Made by a program: the position numbers and the translations under genes. This document shows positions 27,403 through 36,580 of a stretch of DNA of 64,000 bases, piece after piece. Every line of letters starts with the position of its first letter. The first letter of the stretch is position 1. The DNA comes from a bacterium. Lineage in GTDB: Bacteria; Desulfobacterota; Binatia; HRBIN30; CADEER01. The notes beneath the pieces were generated by a model, which saw only the letters and a list, made by a program, of their open reading frames with translations, searched no databases and was not told the origin of the DNA. The stretch spans positions 905,606-969,605 of the forward strand of contig JAHBUY010000002.1 of NCBI GenBank assembly GCA_019637795.1, given 5' to 3'.

Positions 27403-28368
27403 ATGACGGCGTCGCTGCTCCAGGTCCGCGATCTGCGCAAGGACTTCGCCGTCGGCGGTGGCCTGTTCCGCCGGCCGGCGCTGGTGCGCGCGGTCGACGG
27501 CCTCTCCTTCGATCTGGCCGCCGGCGAGACGCTCGGCGTGGTCGGCGAATCGGGCAGCGGCAAGACGACGCTCGGCCGGCTGGTGCTGCGCCTGCTCGAG
27601 CCCACCGCCGGACGCATCGCGTTCGACGGCGAGGATCTGCTGGCCCTCGACGCGGCGGCGCTGCGCCGGCGGCGGCGCGCCATGCAGCTCGTCTTCCAGG
27701 ATCCGTTCGGCGCCCTCGACCCGCGCCAGCGGGTCGGCGACATCGTCGGCGAGGGCCTGGTCATCCACCGCCTCGCCTCCGGCAGCGCCCTGCGCGACCG
27801 GGTCGCCGAGCTGCTGACCCGGGTCGGCCTGCCCGCCGACGCGGCGCAGCGCTACCCGCACCAGTTCAGCGGCGGCCAGCGCCAGCGCATCGGCATCGCG
27901 CGCGCCCTGGCGCTCGAACCGCGGCTGATCGTCGCCGACGAGCCGGTGTCGGCGCTCGACGTCTCGGTGCAGGCGCAGATCGTCAACCTGCTGCAGGATC
28001 TGCAGGCGACGCTCGGCGTCGCCTACCTGCTGATCGCGCACGACCTGCGGGTCGTCGAGCACGTCGCGGCGCGCGTCGCCATCATGTACCTGGGGCGCAT
28101 CGTCGAGCTCGCGGACACCGCGACGTTGTATGCCGCGCCACGGCATCCCTACACCCGCGCCCTGCTGTCGGCGGTGCCGACCCCCGACCCGGCGCGGCGG
28201 CGCGAGCGCATCACCCTCGCCGGCGAGCCGCCGAGTCCGTTGGCGCCGCCGTCCGGGTGCCCGTTCCACCCGCGCTGCGCGCACGCCGACGCGCGCTGTC
28301 GCAACGAGCGCCCGTCGTTGCTGGGCGCCGCCGGCCACCAGGTCGCGTGCCACGTCTTTCCGGTGTAA
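27403..28368 (+). CDS. Peptide ABC transporter ATPase, DppF/OppF type (321 aa)
   Basis: Walker A is GESGSGKTT (about 50-58). The Q-loop is [13 protein letters not shown], signature [15 protein letters not shown], Walker [13 protein letters not shown] and H-loop IAHDL. The C-terminal oligopeptide extension has [16 protein letters not shown] and the Cys motif [14 protein letters not shown]. The [10 protein letters not shown] stretch near the N-terminus is typical of DppF partners. It forms the second half of a heterodimeric ATPase with the preceding gene. A bactofilin gene begins 20 bp after its stop. Confidence 0.93.
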   Translation: MTASLLQVRDLRKDFAVGGGLFRRPALVRAVDGLSFDLAAGETLGVVGESGSGKTTLGRLVLRLLEPTAGRIAFDGEDLLALDAAALRRRRRAMQLVFQDPFGALDPRQRVGDIVGEGLVIHRLASGSALRDRVAELLTRVGLPADAAQRYPHQFSGGQRQRIGIARALALEPRLIVADEPVSALDVSVQAQIVNLLQDLQATLGVAYLLIAHDLRVVEHVAARVAIMYLGRIVELADTATLYAAPRHPYTRALLSAVPTPDPARRRERITLAGEPPSPLAPPSGCPFHPRCAHADARCRNERPSLLGAAGHQVACHVFPV

Positions 28369-28388
28369 GGAGGCGGGCGGGAGGCAAC

Positions 28389-28850
28389 GTGGGGATCTGG
28401 AATCGACGCTCGGGACGACTCCCGGCACCGCCACCGCCAGCACCGTGTCCGGCCGCGCCGGCGCCGGCGGAATTTCTCGCCCCGCCGCCGCAGGCGCGGG
28501 CCATGCTCGACAAGGATTCGGAGGTGAGCGGCAAGCTCAGCTTCTCCGGACCGACGCGCATCGACGGCACCCTGCGCGGCGAGGTGCGGGCCAGCGACCT
28601 GCTGGTGATCGGCGACACCGGCTACGTCGACGGCACCGTGCACGCCGCTTCGCTGGTGATCCTCGGTCGCATCGAGGGGAAGGTGTTGGGCGCCGAGCGG
28701 GTGGAGATCGGCCCGCGCGGCGTGCTGCGCGGCGCCATCGAGACCCGGACGCTGGTGGTTCAGGAGGGCGGCGTCCTCGACGGCGACTGCAAGGTCGCCG
28801 CCCCGCGCGCCACCATCGTCCTGTTGCGGCCGCGCGAATCCGGCAACTGA
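28389..28850 (+). CDS. Bactofilin (153 aa)
   Basis: A Pro-rich N-terminal tail (about 1-37) is followed by the bactofilin core: MLDKDSEVSGKLSFSGPTRI, DGTLRGEVRASDLLVIG, GYVDGTVHAASLVILGRIEG, VEIGPRGVLRGAIETRTLVV and GGVLDGDCKV, a right-handed beta-helix pattern with regular Gly turns. Bactofilins polymerise into cytoskeletal filaments at the membrane and organise cell-shape or envelope machinery. GTG 28389 is used: GGGAGG lies 5 bases before it and the reading keeps the Pro-rich tail. It may belong to the ABC operon. Confidence 0.9.
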   Translation: MGIWNRRSGRLPAPPPPAPCPAAPAPAEFLAPPPQARAMLDKDSEVSGKLSFSGPTRIDGTLRGEVRASDLLVIGDTGYVDGTVHAASLVILGRIEGKVLGAERVEIGPRGVLRGAIETRTLVVQEGGVLDGDCKVAAPRATIVLLRPRESGN

Positions 28851-28851
28851 G

Positions 28852-28868
28852 GCGCCCTGGAGGGGCGC
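28852..28868. terminator. Possible hairpin between convergent bactofilin and rplS genes
   Basis: GCGCCC (28852-28857), a 5-base loop, then GGGCGC (28863-28868), directly after the bactofilin stop. There is no T-tract, so it would be a weak or attenuated terminator at best. Confidence 0.4.
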
Positions 28869-28897
28869 GGCACGGCGCCGCCCCGGCGGCGACCCGC

Positions 28898-29278
28898 TCA
28901 GGCCTGGCCGGCTTCCTTCTCGGCCGTCCGCTCGCCCTTCTCGGCGGTGATGCGAGCGGCCTTACCGGAGAGCCCGCGCAGGTAGTACAGCTTGGCGCGG
29001 CGGACGTGGCCGCGCGTCACCACCTCGATCTTGTCGATGCGCGGCGAGTGCAGCGGGAAGGTACGCTCGACGCCGATGCCGTACGACACCTTGCGGACGG
29101 TGAAGTTGGAGCGGATGCCGCCCCGGCTGCGGCGGATCACCACCCCGGCGAAGACCTGGATGCGCTCCTTCTCGCCCTCGACCACCTTGACGTGGACCTT
29201 GAGGGTGTCGCCTGGCTTGAAGTCGGGGACGTTCTGCTGCAACTGCTCGCGCTCGATCGCCTCGATGGTGGGATGCAT
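28898..29278 (-). CDS. rplS: 50S ribosomal protein L19
   Basis: Clear L19: [74 protein letters not shown] and [18 protein letters not shown]. It sits at the 30S-50S interface. The C-terminal tail is Lys/Glu-rich and slightly longer than in E. coli. It is the last gene of the ffh-rpsP-KH-rimM-trmD block, 47 bp after the methyltransferase gene. Confidence 0.97.
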   Translation of the reverse strand: MHPTIEAIEREQLQQNVPDFKPGDTLKVHVKVVEGEKERIQVFAGVVIRRSRGGIRSNFTVRKVSYGIGVERTFPLHSPRIDKIEVVTRGHVRRAKLYYLRGLSGKAARITAEKGERTAEKEAGQA

Positions 29279-29325
29279 TGGGGTACCTCGCGTGGGGATG
29301 CCGGAACTTCAGCGAAGCCGGACAC

Positions 29326-29886
29326 CTATCGGGTCCCTCGCAGACGGTCAAGAATGACCGCCGCGGCGGCCCGCACCGAGAGGTGGTTGTACGGGGTGGG
29401 GCCGAGGACCGGGGCGAGCCGCAGGTCGGCCCGGGCCATGATCTCCGGCGCCAGCCCCCAACCGGTTCCGAACAGCATGAGGACGGGTGGCCCGGGGGCA
29501 TCGAGGCGGGCCCGCAGCGCCGCGTAGCCGATCCCACTGGCCGATGGCCGGGCCGAGGTGACCACCAGCACGGGCCGCTCGCCGGTCTCCCGTTCCAGCG
29601 ACACCAGGGTGCCGTCGAGGTCGTGCTCGATGCGGACCAGGGCCAGCGCCTCCTTGCGGGTCAGGTTGTAGGTGCTGCCGTAGCCGGTCTCCCAGTGCTC
29701 CAGAATCTTCTCCGACAGCGCCCGCAGCGCCTTCACCGGCGTGACGACGTGGAAGCCGCGGACGCCATACGTGGTCGCCGAGCGCGCGATGTCGTGGATG
29801 TCCATGTTCGTCACCGCCGTGGTGACGATCTGCCCGTTCTTGTCGAGCACCGGGTGGTGGATGAGGGCGAGGTAGAGATCGGCCAT
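29326..29886 (-). CDS. RNA methyltransferase of the TrmD-linked SPOUT type (186 aa)
   Basis: The protein begins DLYLALIHHPVLDKNGQIV and has TNMDIHDIARSATTYGVRGF, a LERETGERPVLVVTSARPS segment and the knot-forming end LFGTGWGLAPEIM, then YNHLSVRAAAAVILDRL. This is a SPOUT (alpha/beta knot) methyltransferase of the kind encoded next to trmD in several lineages. It should methylate RNA with SAM; the target is unknown. Its ATG shares one base with trmD's stop, giving tight coupling. Confidence 0.85.
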   Translation of the reverse strand: MADLYLALIHHPVLDKNGQIVTTAVTNMDIHDIARSATTYGVRGFHVVTPVKALRALSEKILEHWETGYGSTYNLTRKEALALVRIEHDLDGTLVSLERETGERPVLVVTSARPSASGIGYAALRARLDAPGPPVLMLFGTGWGLAPEIMARADLRLAPVLGPTPYNHLSVRAAAAVILDRLRGTR

Positions 29887-30623
29887 CACTGTCTCTTCGG
29901 CGGCCGCTTCAGCTCGTCGAGGATGCGCCGGTCGTCGTCGCTGAGCGCTGCCCGCGCGAGCAGGTCGGGGCGGCGTTCCAGGGTGCGGCGCAGCGCTTCG
30001 CGGCGCCGCCAGCGGGCGATGGCGCCGTGGTCGCCGGAGAGCAGGATCTCGGGCACGCTCGCGCCGCGGAACTCGGGCGGGCGCGTGTACTGCGGGTACT
30101 CGAGCAGGCCGTCCTGGAAGGACTCCTGCTCGGCCGACTCGGCGCAGCCGAGCACGCCGGGGACGAGGCGGGCGACGGCGTCGATGACGACGATGGCGGC
30201 GATCTCGCCGCCGGAGACCACGACGTCGCCGATCGACAGCTCCTCGTCGACGTAGGCGCGCACCCGCTCGTCGACGCCCTCGTAGCGGCCGCAGATCAGC
30301 GCCAGCGCCGGCCGCGTCGCCAGGGCGCGGGCGCGGCCGGCGTCGAACACCGCGCCCTGCGGCGTCAGCAGCACGCGATGCGGCCGGTCGGCGTCGCACC
30401 CGGTCGCCTCGATCGCGGCGACCAACGGCTCCGGCTTCATCACCATGCCGGCGCCGCCGCCATACGGCGTATCGTCGGTGACCCGGTGCCGGTCGGCGGC
30501 GTGGGCGCGGATGTCGTGGAAGGTGAAGTCGATGGCGCCGCGCTCGCGGCCCTTCTTGAGCATGGTCGCGTCGATCACCGACGCGAACAGCTCCGGGAAC
30601 AGCGTGACGACGTGGAAGCGCAT
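29886..30623 (-). CDS. trmD: tRNA (guanine37-N1)-methyltransferase
   Basis: Full TrmD signature set: [72 protein letters not shown] and the knot region [20 protein letters not shown], then [15 protein letters not shown] and a C-terminal domain with [18 protein letters not shown]. It makes m1G37 in tRNA, preventing +1 frameshifting. It overlaps rimM and the downstream methyltransferase gene by one base each (TGATG). Confidence 0.97.
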   Translation of the reverse strand: MRFHVVTLFPELFASVIDATMLKKGRERGAIDFTFHDIRAHAADRHRVTDDTPYGGGAGMVMKPEPLVAAIEATGCDADRPHRVLLTPQGAVFDAGRARALATRPALALICGRYEGVDERVRAYVDEELSIGDVVVSGGEIAAIVVIDAVARLVPGVLGCAESAEQESFQDGLLEYPQYTRPPEFRGASVPEILLSGDHGAIARWRRREALRRTLERRPDLLARAALSDDDRRILDELKRPPKRQ

Positions 30624-31186
30624 CACTCGTCGCCGAGCAGACCGGGAAGCGGATGGACGACCAGGCGGCGGTGGGCCACGTCGATCTCGGCGATGACGTC
30701 GGCCACCATCGGCACCAGCACCTCGCGCCGCGCGTCGCGGACGACGCACACGTCGTTGCTGCCGGTGACCAGCATCTCGCGCACCGTGCCCAGGACCTGG
30801 CCCGCGGTCGTCACGACCTCGCAGCCGAGCAGGTCGACGTGGTACACCGCGTCGCCCTCGGGCGGCGGCAGCGCGGCGCGCGCCACGGCGACGCGGCAGC
30901 CCACCAACGCCTCGGCCGCGGCGGCGTCGTCGACCCCGGCCAGCCGCAACAGCACGAACCGCTTGTGCCAGCGGGCGCCGTGCACGCGACGCGTCTCGCT
31001 CCGGCCGTCGGGGTGCAGCAGCACGAGGCTGCCGCTCGCCGCCGCAACCTCGGATGCCGGGTTGTGCGGCAGCAGCCGCAGCTCGCCGCGGATGCCGTGG
31101 ATGTTGACGAGCGGCCCGAGCTCGACCAACGGCTCGGCGGCGGCGGGCGATTCGGCCGGCGGAAGCGGCCGGCCGGTGGGCTCCAT
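30623..31186 (-). CDS. rimM: Ribosome maturation factor RimM
   Basis: The N-terminal half has [20 protein letters not shown], the family's V-x-HGIRGE motif. The C-terminal PRC-barrel half has [37 protein letters not shown] and [20 protein letters not shown]. It assists 30S head maturation through S19. ATG 31186 gives the standard length; the trmD gene starts in its stop codon. The protein is rather Ala/Arg-rich, in line with the genome. Confidence 0.95.
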   Translation of the reverse strand: MEPTGRPLPPAESPAAAEPLVELGPLVNIHGIRGELRLLPHNPASEVAAASGSLVLLHPDGRSETRRVHGARWHKRFVLLRLAGVDDAAAAEALVGCRVAVARAALPPPEGDAVYHVDLLGCEVVTTAGQVLGTVREMLVTGSNDVCVVRDARREVLVPMVADVIAEIDVAHRRLVVHPLPGLLGDE

Positions 31187-31199
31187 CAGGGCGCCCGGG

Positions 31200-31436
31200 T
31201 TACTGCTCTTCGACGATCTCGAGGACGACCTTGCGATTGGCGCGCGATGCCGCGGCATTGAGAATGGTGCGAATCGACTTCGCGGTGCGTCCCTGCTTCC
31301 CGATGATCCGGCCCAGATCCTCCTTGGCGACCTTCAACTCCACCACCGACGCCGTGTCCCCGTGGGTCTCCTTCACCTCCACGGCGTCGGGGTTGTTGAC
31401 GAGCTGACGCGCCAGGTACTGGACCAGTTCCTTCAT
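31200..31436 (-). CDS. khpA: KH-domain RNA-binding protein (KhpA/YlqC type, 78 aa)
   Basis: A compact protein with MKELVQYLARQLVNNPDAVE at the start and the KH GxxG loop in GRIIGKQGRTAKSIRTIL. It lies between rpsP and rimM as in many bacteria, where KhpA binds RNA and often pairs with KhpB. Its ATG overlaps rpsP's stop by 4 bases; rimM starts 13 bases later. Confidence 0.93.
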   Translation of the reverse strand: MKELVQYLARQLVNNPDAVEVKETHGDTASVVELKVAKEDLGRIIGKQGRTAKSIRTILNAAASRANRKVVLEIVEEQ

Positions 31437-31705
31437 GTGGTGCCTCCGGCGGGATCGGGCGCGAGCTGGACGCCGCTCTTCTTGATCAGTTGCGCGACGG
31501 TCGCGCTCGGCTGCGCCCCGCGCTTCAACCACTCCGCCAATCGCTCGGCCTTGAATTCGATGCGCGAAGGCTTCTGGCGGGGGTCGTAGAGCCCCACCTG
31601 CTCGAGACGGCCGCCATCGCCTGCGTTCCGCTTGTCGGTGACGACGATGCGGTAGAAGGGGTTTTTCTTGCCGCCGTGACGAGCCAATCGGATGACTGCG
31701 GACAT
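31433..31705 (-). CDS. rpsP: 30S ribosomal protein S16
   Basis: Clear S16: IRLARHGGKKNPFYRIVVTD, RNAGDGGRLEQVGLYDPR and IEFKAERLAEWLKRGAQPS, then TVAQLIKKSGV. It is needed for 30S assembly. It follows ffh by 38 bp, and its stop overlaps the KH gene's start. Confidence 0.97.
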   Translation of the reverse strand: MSAVIRLARHGGKKNPFYRIVVTDKRNAGDGGRLEQVGLYDPRQKPSRIEFKAERLAEWLKRGAQPSATVAQLIKKSGVQLAPDPAGGTT

Positions 31706-31743
31706 GTGAAATTCCTACTCCTCTCCCTGGGGCCTGACAATCA

Positions 31744-33072
31744 TCAGCCCAGTCCGGGCGGCATGCCTCTGCCGGCAAAGCGCGCCACGTGTTTCATCAT
31801 CTTCTTCGTCTGCTGGAACTGCTTGAGGAACTTGTTGACCTCGGCCACCGACACGCCGCTGCCGGCGGCGATGCGGCGGCGGCGACTGCCGTTGATGAGG
31901 GTCGCGTTGTCGCGCTCCTCGCGCGTCATCGAGTTGATGATCGCCTCGGTGCGGCGGAGCTCGACCTCCGCCGCCGACATGTCCATCCCCTTCACCAGCT
32001 TGTTCATGCCGGGGATCATCTTCAGCAGGTCGCCGACCGCGCCCATCTTGCGCACGGCGCGCAACTGATCGCGGAAGTCATCGAGCGTGAACTCGTTGCG
32101 GCGCAGCTTCTTCTGCAACGCCAGGGCCTGCTTCTCGTCGTAGACCTGCTCCGCCTTCTCGATCAGCGTCAGCACGTCGCCCATGCCGAGGATGCGCGTC
32201 GCCATCCGATCGGGATGGAAGACCTCGAGCGCGTCGAGCTTCTCGCCGACGCCGGCGAAGAGCACCGGCGCGCCGGTGACGGCGCGCACCGACAGCGCGG
32301 CGCCGCCGCGCGCGTCGCCGTCGAGCTTGGTCATCACCACGCCGCCGAGCGGCACCCGGGCGTGGAATCCCTTGGCGACGTTGACCGCGTCCTGGCCGGT
32401 CATCGCGTCGACCACCAGCACCGTCAGGTGCGGATGCACCGCGGCGCCGATGCGCTCGAGCTCCGCCATCAGCGCGTCGTCGATCTGCAGGCGACCCGCG
32501 GTGTCGAGCAGGACGACGTCGCAGGCGCGATTCTTCGCCGCCTCGACGCCGGCCTTGCACACCGCGACCGGATCGCTGTCCGCCGTCGTCGGATGCACCG
32601 GCACGTCGATCTGTCCGGCCAGCGTCGTCAGTTGCTCGATGGCGGCCGGGCGGTAGACGTCCGCCGGCACGAGGTAGGGCGTGCGCTTGCGCTGCGTCTT
32701 CAGCCACCGCGCCAGTTTCGCGACCGTCGTCGTCTTGCCGGCGCCGTTCAGGCCGACGAGCATGATCACCACCGGCGGCGTCGCCGCCAGGTCCAACTCG
32801 ACCGCCTGGCCGCCCATCAGCGCCGTCAGCTCGCCGCGGACGATCTTGATGAAGTGCTGCTCGGGGGTGAGGCTCGCCAGCACCTCGGCGCCCAGGGATT
32901 GCTGGCGGACGCGCTCGGTGAAGTCGCGGACGATGTCGATCTGGACGTCGGCCTCGAGCAACGCCAGGCGCACCTCGCGCACGGCGTCCTCGATGTTGCG
33001 CTCGCTGATCTTGCCGTGCCCGCGCAGCCGCTTGACGGTCTGCTCGAGCTTGTCGCTGAGGGTGTCGAACAT
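31744..33072 (-). CDS. ffh: Signal recognition particle protein Ffh
   Basis: NG domain: the N-terminal helices are followed by GLNGAGKTTTVAKLARWL (G1), DVYRPAAIEQL, VVLLDTAGRLQIDDALMAEL (G3), VVMTKLDGDARGGAALSV (G4) and GVGEKLDALEVFHPDRMATR. The M domain (from about 300) has LDDFRDQLRAVRKMGAVGDL, IPGMNKLVKGMDMSAAEVEL and the RNA-binding SRRRRIAAGSGVSVAEVNKF. It targets nascent membrane proteins to FtsY. It heads the operon ending at rplS. Confidence 0.97.
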   Translation of the reverse strand: MFDTLSDKLEQTVKRLRGHGKISERNIEDAVREVRLALLEADVQIDIVRDFTERVRQQSLGAEVLASLTPEQHFIKIVRGELTALMGGQAVELDLAATPPVVIMLVGLNGAGKTTTVAKLARWLKTQRKRTPYLVPADVYRPAAIEQLTTLAGQIDVPVHPTTADSDPVAVCKAGVEAAKNRACDVVLLDTAGRLQIDDALMAELERIGAAVHPHLTVLVVDAMTGQDAVNVAKGFHARVPLGGVVMTKLDGDARGGAALSVRAVTGAPVLFAGVGEKLDALEVFHPDRMATRILGMGDVLTLIEKAEQVYDEKQALALQKKLRRNEFTLDDFRDQLRAVRKMGAVGDLLKMIPGMNKLVKGMDMSAAEVELRRTEAIINSMTREERDNATLINGSRRRRIAAGSGVSVAEVNKFLKQFQQTKKMMKHVARFAGRGMPPGLG

Positions 33073-33110
33073 CGGGTGGGAACGGTCCCCGGACGGCCGG
33101 GGAAATCCGT

Positions 33111-33139
33111 TACCTACCCAAGGGGTTACGGGGTGTCAA
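33111..33139 (-). promoter_or_regulatory. Candidate sigma-70 promoter of the ffh operon
   Basis: On the minus strand a consensus -35 TTGACA (33139-33134) is followed after exactly 17 bases by TAGGTA (33116-33111), about 40 bases before the ffh ATG at 33072. The -10 matches poorly, so the call rests mainly on the -35 and the spacing. A small GC hairpin (33086-33103, arms TCCCCGG/CCGGGGA) lies between it and the ffh ATG. Confidence 0.45.
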
Positions 33140-33238
33140 CGCGGTCCGAACGGGGCGCCCGGCGGCGACGGGTCCGAAAGGGCATCCCAGGGCAGGCCCG
33201 AGGTCCGCCCTGGTGGACGTCGCTCGGCGTGACGCTGC

Positions 33239-33547
33239 CTACGGTTGCTGGGCGGCGGGCGCGGCGGCCAGCTTGGCCTTGAGCTCCTCGACCTGGCGTT
33301 GGAGCTCCTTCTTGTCGCGCTCGATGAGCGTGATCTGGCTGCTCTTGGTGTCCCGCTCCTTGATGACGTTCTGCACCTTGTCGTTGAGCTCCTCGACCTG
33401 GGCCTGCAGCTTCGTGGCCTGGCCCCAGAGCTGCCAGCCGAGGAACAGTCCGGCCAGGAACACCACCAGGCCGATCACGCCCCACTGGGCGAAGGTCCAG
33501 ACCTTGTCGCGGAGGGCTTCGGCTTCGCTCTGCTGCACCTGCTCCAT
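33239..33547 (-). CDS. Membrane-anchored coiled-coil protein (102 aa)
   Basis: A short N-terminal segment (SEAEALRDKVW) precedes one TM helix, GVIGLVVFLAGLFLGWQLW (about 24-42). The rest is a regular coiled coil (LQAQVEELNDKVQNVIKERD, then LIERDKKELQRQVEELKAKL) and an Ala-rich end. It looks like a small periplasmic coiled-coil rod tethered to the inner membrane. Function unknown. It lies upstream of ffh, separated from it by 166 bp that include the ffh promoter. Confidence 0.75.
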   Translation of the reverse strand: MEQVQQSEAEALRDKVWTFAQWGVIGLVVFLAGLFLGWQLWGQATKLQAQVEELNDKVQNVIKERDTKSSQITLIERDKKELQRQVEELKAKLAAAPAAQQP

Positions 33548-33745
33548 GGTATCCTCGCTGCAACGCTGAGAGGGTGTTCGGGCGCTGTACCACAGGGCTT
33601 CCGTGCGTGGAAAGCGGAGCGGGGGGCGCCCCGCCGGACGCCCTCCACCTGATATGGATGGACGCACGCCGATCGTCGACGAGGTGTCGCTCCGCACGCG
33701 GGTGCGACGCTCTCGGCGTCCCCGCGCCCCCGCCTCACATGCCAC

Positions 33746-34354
33746 GTGGCAGAGGCAGCGGAGGCATCGCGCTTGCTTGGGCAGGGGTCCGTGCAGGCGA
33801 TGATCCGAGAAGCCGACGCCATCGTGCGCAAGCAGCGCTTCCTGCTCTGCCGCTATGCGCTGATCCTGGTCACCGGCGCGGTCGGCTTCCTGGAGACCCA
33901 GGACGGGTCGCCGGCGCCCATCGCCATCCTGGTCGCCGTCGCCATCGCCTCCAACGTCTTCCTCGGCACGGTGCCGCCGTTCAGCTTCTTCGACGCCACC
34001 ATGCAGGCGCCGATCCTGATCACCGACACGGCGATGGTCTCGGCGGTGCTGCTGGTCTCGCGCGCCAGCCAGGAGTTCTACCTGTTCTTCTTCTTCGTCC
34101 TCATCATGGCGGCGAAGATCGACAACCTGACCCTGCTGGGCGGCGGCGCGGCGCTGATCGGTCTGTTGAGCCTGCTGTTCACCGACACCAGCGGCGGCTG
34201 GTTGAGCCCGCTGCTGATGCGCATCCCGTTCATGCTCGCCGCGGCCCTGTTCTACGGCTACGTCGTGCTCCCGGAGCGCACCGGGCAGATGACCCCGCTG
34301 GCGCCGATGCGCAAGGCGCGGCCCGCGGCCGCCAAGGCGCGCGTCGCGGCGTAG
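33746..34354 (+). CDS. Multi-pass membrane protein resembling a sensor-kinase membrane domain (202 aa)
   Basis: Five or six hydrophobic helices follow a basic N-terminus (READAIVRKQRFLLCRYALI), including IAILVAVAIASNVFL, PILITDTAMVSAVLLVS, FYLFFFFVLIMAAKI and PFMLAAALFYGYVVLPER. The end is short, basic and cytoplasmic. It resembles the membrane-sensor part of some histidine kinases without any catalytic domain, so it may be a stand-alone sensor or a decayed kinase. The GTG at 33746 is the longest start; GTG 33791 or ATG 33800 just before the first helix are alternatives. Confidence 0.65.
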   Translation: MAEAAEASRLLGQGSVQAMIREADAIVRKQRFLLCRYALILVTGAVGFLETQDGSPAPIAILVAVAIASNVFLGTVPPFSFFDATMQAPILITDTAMVSAVLLVSRASQEFYLFFFFVLIMAAKIDNLTLLGGGAALIGLLSLLFTDTSGGWLSPLLMRIPFMLAAALFYGYVVLPERTGQMTPLAPMRKARPAAAKARVAA

Positions 34355-34473
34355 GCGCCGGTCGCGCGGACCGCCAGGTCGGCGCGACATCGCGGATCCG
34401 CGCGATACGCGCTCGCTTGCCCGGGCGGGGGGCGCCGGGTATTCCCGGAAGCTCCTCACCGAAGGGATTCCCC

Positions 34474-35790
34474 GTGCGCACAGCTCCAACCTCCGCCTCG
34501 CCGGTGGCGTGGATGGCGATCGCCATCGCGTCCGGCGCCTTCGCGGTGCTCGCCTACGATGCCTGGCTCGGCCGACTCGGTCTGCCGGCGCTGGGCGCGC
34601 TGCTCGTCGCCTTCATCGCCTTCTGGGCCGGCCGCCGCGGCCTCCCGCTGCCCAGCCGCGCCACCGCCGACCTGACGGCGAAGGTGCTCTTCACCGTCGT
34701 CGGCATGGTCGCCCTGCTGCGCCATCCGATCCCGGTCGAGGGCGGCGAGCGGCTGCCGATCTACGACGCGATCCTGCAGTACCTCCCCTACGTCGATCCG
34801 CGCCTGTTCGTCCTGTTCGGCCTGCTGGCCATGCTGGTGAAGGCCCTCGGCGTCGTCTCCTCCGCCTACGCCTGGCATCTGCTGCTGGTCGGGCAGCGCA
34901 TCCGCTACCCGTTCTGGCAGGCGATCTTCACCGCCTTCCTGATCGGACGCTTCATCGGCACCTTCCTGCCGAGCACCATCGGCCTCGACGGCTACACGCT
35001 GTACGAAGCGGGCCGCTACTCGAACCAGTGGTCGCGCGCCGTCACCGCGAAGATGCTGGAGAAGCTGATCGGCATCACCGGCCTCTTCCTCGGCATGGTC
35101 CTCACCCTGCCGTTCGGCTACCAGGTCATCGTCGACGTCACCCACCACGCCAGCCGACCGCACGCCGCGCCGCTGGTCGCCGGGCTGATCATCGCCGTCG
35201 CCGGCGGCATCTGCGCCGCGGTGATCCTGATTCTCGCCTGGCCGCGGCTGCTCACCGGCGCGCTGGCGATCTTCGGCAACTGGCTGCCCGGCGGCCTGCG
35301 CGGCCGCGTCGAGCAACTCGGCAGCGCCCTCGGCGCCTACCATGGGCAGGTCGGCCTGTTGTTCGCGGCGCTGTTCAGCAAGTTCGTCACCCACTTCACC
35401 ACCGCGGTGGTCTACTACTTCACCGCCCTGGCGATCGGCGTCGTCGGGGCGCAGTTCTGGCCGATCGTCTTCGGCTCGACGATCCAGATCCTCGGCACCG
35501 TCTTCGCCCCGACCATCGCCGGCGAGGGCGCGCGCGAAGCCTTTCAGGCGCTGCTGCTGCAGAAACAGCTCGGCGGCGTCCCCCAGGCGGTGCTCTCGGC
35601 TGCCCTCGGCTTCATCGCCGCTGAGGCGGCGACGCTGTGGGGCGGCGCCTTCCTGCTGGTGCGCAAGCCGGGCTGGCGGCCGACCTTCACCCGCGTCGAC
35701 GACGCGCCGGTTGACTACGCCTGGATCGACGACCGCGAGGCGGTGGACTTCCAGCGCGCGGCGAAGATGGCCGCCGCCGCCCGCCGCTGA
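34474..35790 (+). CDS. UPF0104/lysylphosphatidylglycerol-synthase-type integral membrane protein (438 aa)
   Basis: About nine TM helices are visible. The conserved core of the UPF0104/flippase-like family is present: VKALGVVSSAYAWHLLLVGQ, FLIGRFIGTFLPSTIGLDGY (the F-P-S-T-I-G-x-D signature), then SRAVTAKMLEKLIGITGL and later VFAPTIAGEGAREAFQALLL. Relatives include the TM half of MprF and glycan or lipid-related flippase-like proteins. No catalytic soluble domain is attached. The C-terminal tail (ADDA, YAWIDDREAVDF) is cytoplasmic. GTG 34474 has GAAGGG 8 bases upstream. It is followed 9 bp later by a VTT-domain gene. Confidence 0.8.
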   Translation: MRTAPTSASPVAWMAIAIASGAFAVLAYDAWLGRLGLPALGALLVAFIAFWAGRRGLPLPSRATADLTAKVLFTVVGMVALLRHPIPVEGGERLPIYDAILQYLPYVDPRLFVLFGLLAMLVKALGVVSSAYAWHLLLVGQRIRYPFWQAIFTAFLIGRFIGTFLPSTIGLDGYTLYEAGRYSNQWSRAVTAKMLEKLIGITGLFLGMVLTLPFGYQVIVDVTHHASRPHAAPLVAGLIIAVAGGICAAVILILAWPRLLTGALAIFGNWLPGGLRGRVEQLGSALGAYHGQVGLLFAALFSKFVTHFTTAVVYYFTALAIGVVGAQFWPIVFGSTIQILGTVFAPTIAGEGAREAFQALLLQKQLGGVPQAVLSAALGFIAAEAATLWGGAFLLVRKPGWRPTFTRVDDAPVDYAWIDDREAVDFQRAAKMAAAARR

Positions 35791-35799
35791 CCCGGCGCC

Positions 35800-36540
35800 A
35801 TGGCGGGTGGTGAAAGGCCCATCGTGTCCGAGGGGCTCGAGCCGCCGTCGCCGCCGAGCCGGCTGCCACGGGCGAGGATTGCCATCGGCGCCGTGGTCCT
35901 GGTCGCCTTCCTCCTCATCGCCCGGCAGGGCGGCGCCCACATTCCGCAGTTCGCGGCATGGGTCAATCGCCTCGGCCTCTGGGGGCCGGTGGTGTTCATC
36001 CTCGGCTACGCCGTGGCGGTGGTCGCCTTCGTGCCCGCGTCGCTGCTGACCCTCGCCGCCGGGGCGATCTTCGGCATCGCCCGCGGCGTCGTCATCGTCT
36101 TCATCGCCGCCGTGCTCGGCTCCTCCGCGGCGTTCCTGGTCTCGCGCTATCTCGCCCGCGCGGCCATCGAACAGCGGGTGCGCGGCAACGCGCGCTTCGC
36201 CGCCATCGACCGCGCCGTCGGCGCCGAGGGGCGCAAGATCGTCTTCCTGCTGCGGCTCTCGCCCGCCGTCCCGTTCACGCTGCTGAACTACGCCCTGGGG
36301 CTGACCCGTGTCCGCTTCGCCGACTACGTCGTCGCCTCCATCGGCATGCTGCCGGCCACGACGCTCTACGTGTACTACGGCAAGCTCGCCGGCGACGTCG
36401 CCGCCCTCGCCGGCGGCGCCGCGGTCGAGAAGGGCGCCGGCTACTATGCGGTGCTGGCGATCGGCCTGGCGGCGACCATCGCGGTCACGGCGGTGGTGAC
36501 GCGGACGGCACGGCGAGCGCTGCAGGCCGTCGCGGAGTGA
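35800..36540 (+). CDS. VTT-domain (TVP38/DedA-like) membrane protein (246 aa)
   Basis: After a Pro-rich N-terminus there are four to six TM helices. The VTT motifs are clear: LGLWGPVVFILGYAVAVVAF then VPASLLTLAAGAIFG, with the G-x-x-x-G loop VLGSSAAFLVSRYLAR, and FLLRLSPAVPFTLLNYALGL with the F-x-x-R-x-x-P motif. The family is linked to lipid scrambling, membrane potential and envelope homeostasis. It is in one unit with the upstream UPF0104-type gene; both are plausible lipid-handling proteins. An inverted-repeat element follows 40 bp after its stop. Confidence 0.85.
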   Translation: MAGGERPIVSEGLEPPSPPSRLPRARIAIGAVVLVAFLLIARQGGAHIPQFAAWVNRLGLWGPVVFILGYAVAVVAFVPASLLTLAAGAIFGIARGVVIVFIAAVLGSSAAFLVSRYLARAAIEQRVRGNARFAAIDRAVGAEGRKIVFLLRLSPAVPFTLLNYALGLTRVRFADYVVASIGMLPATTLYVYYGKLAGDVAALAGGAAVEKGAGYYAVLAIGLAATIAVTAVVTRTARRALQAVAE

Positions 36541-36580
36541 GCTGGCAGCGCGCGGCCGTCGGGAGCGGCGCGAGTCTAGT

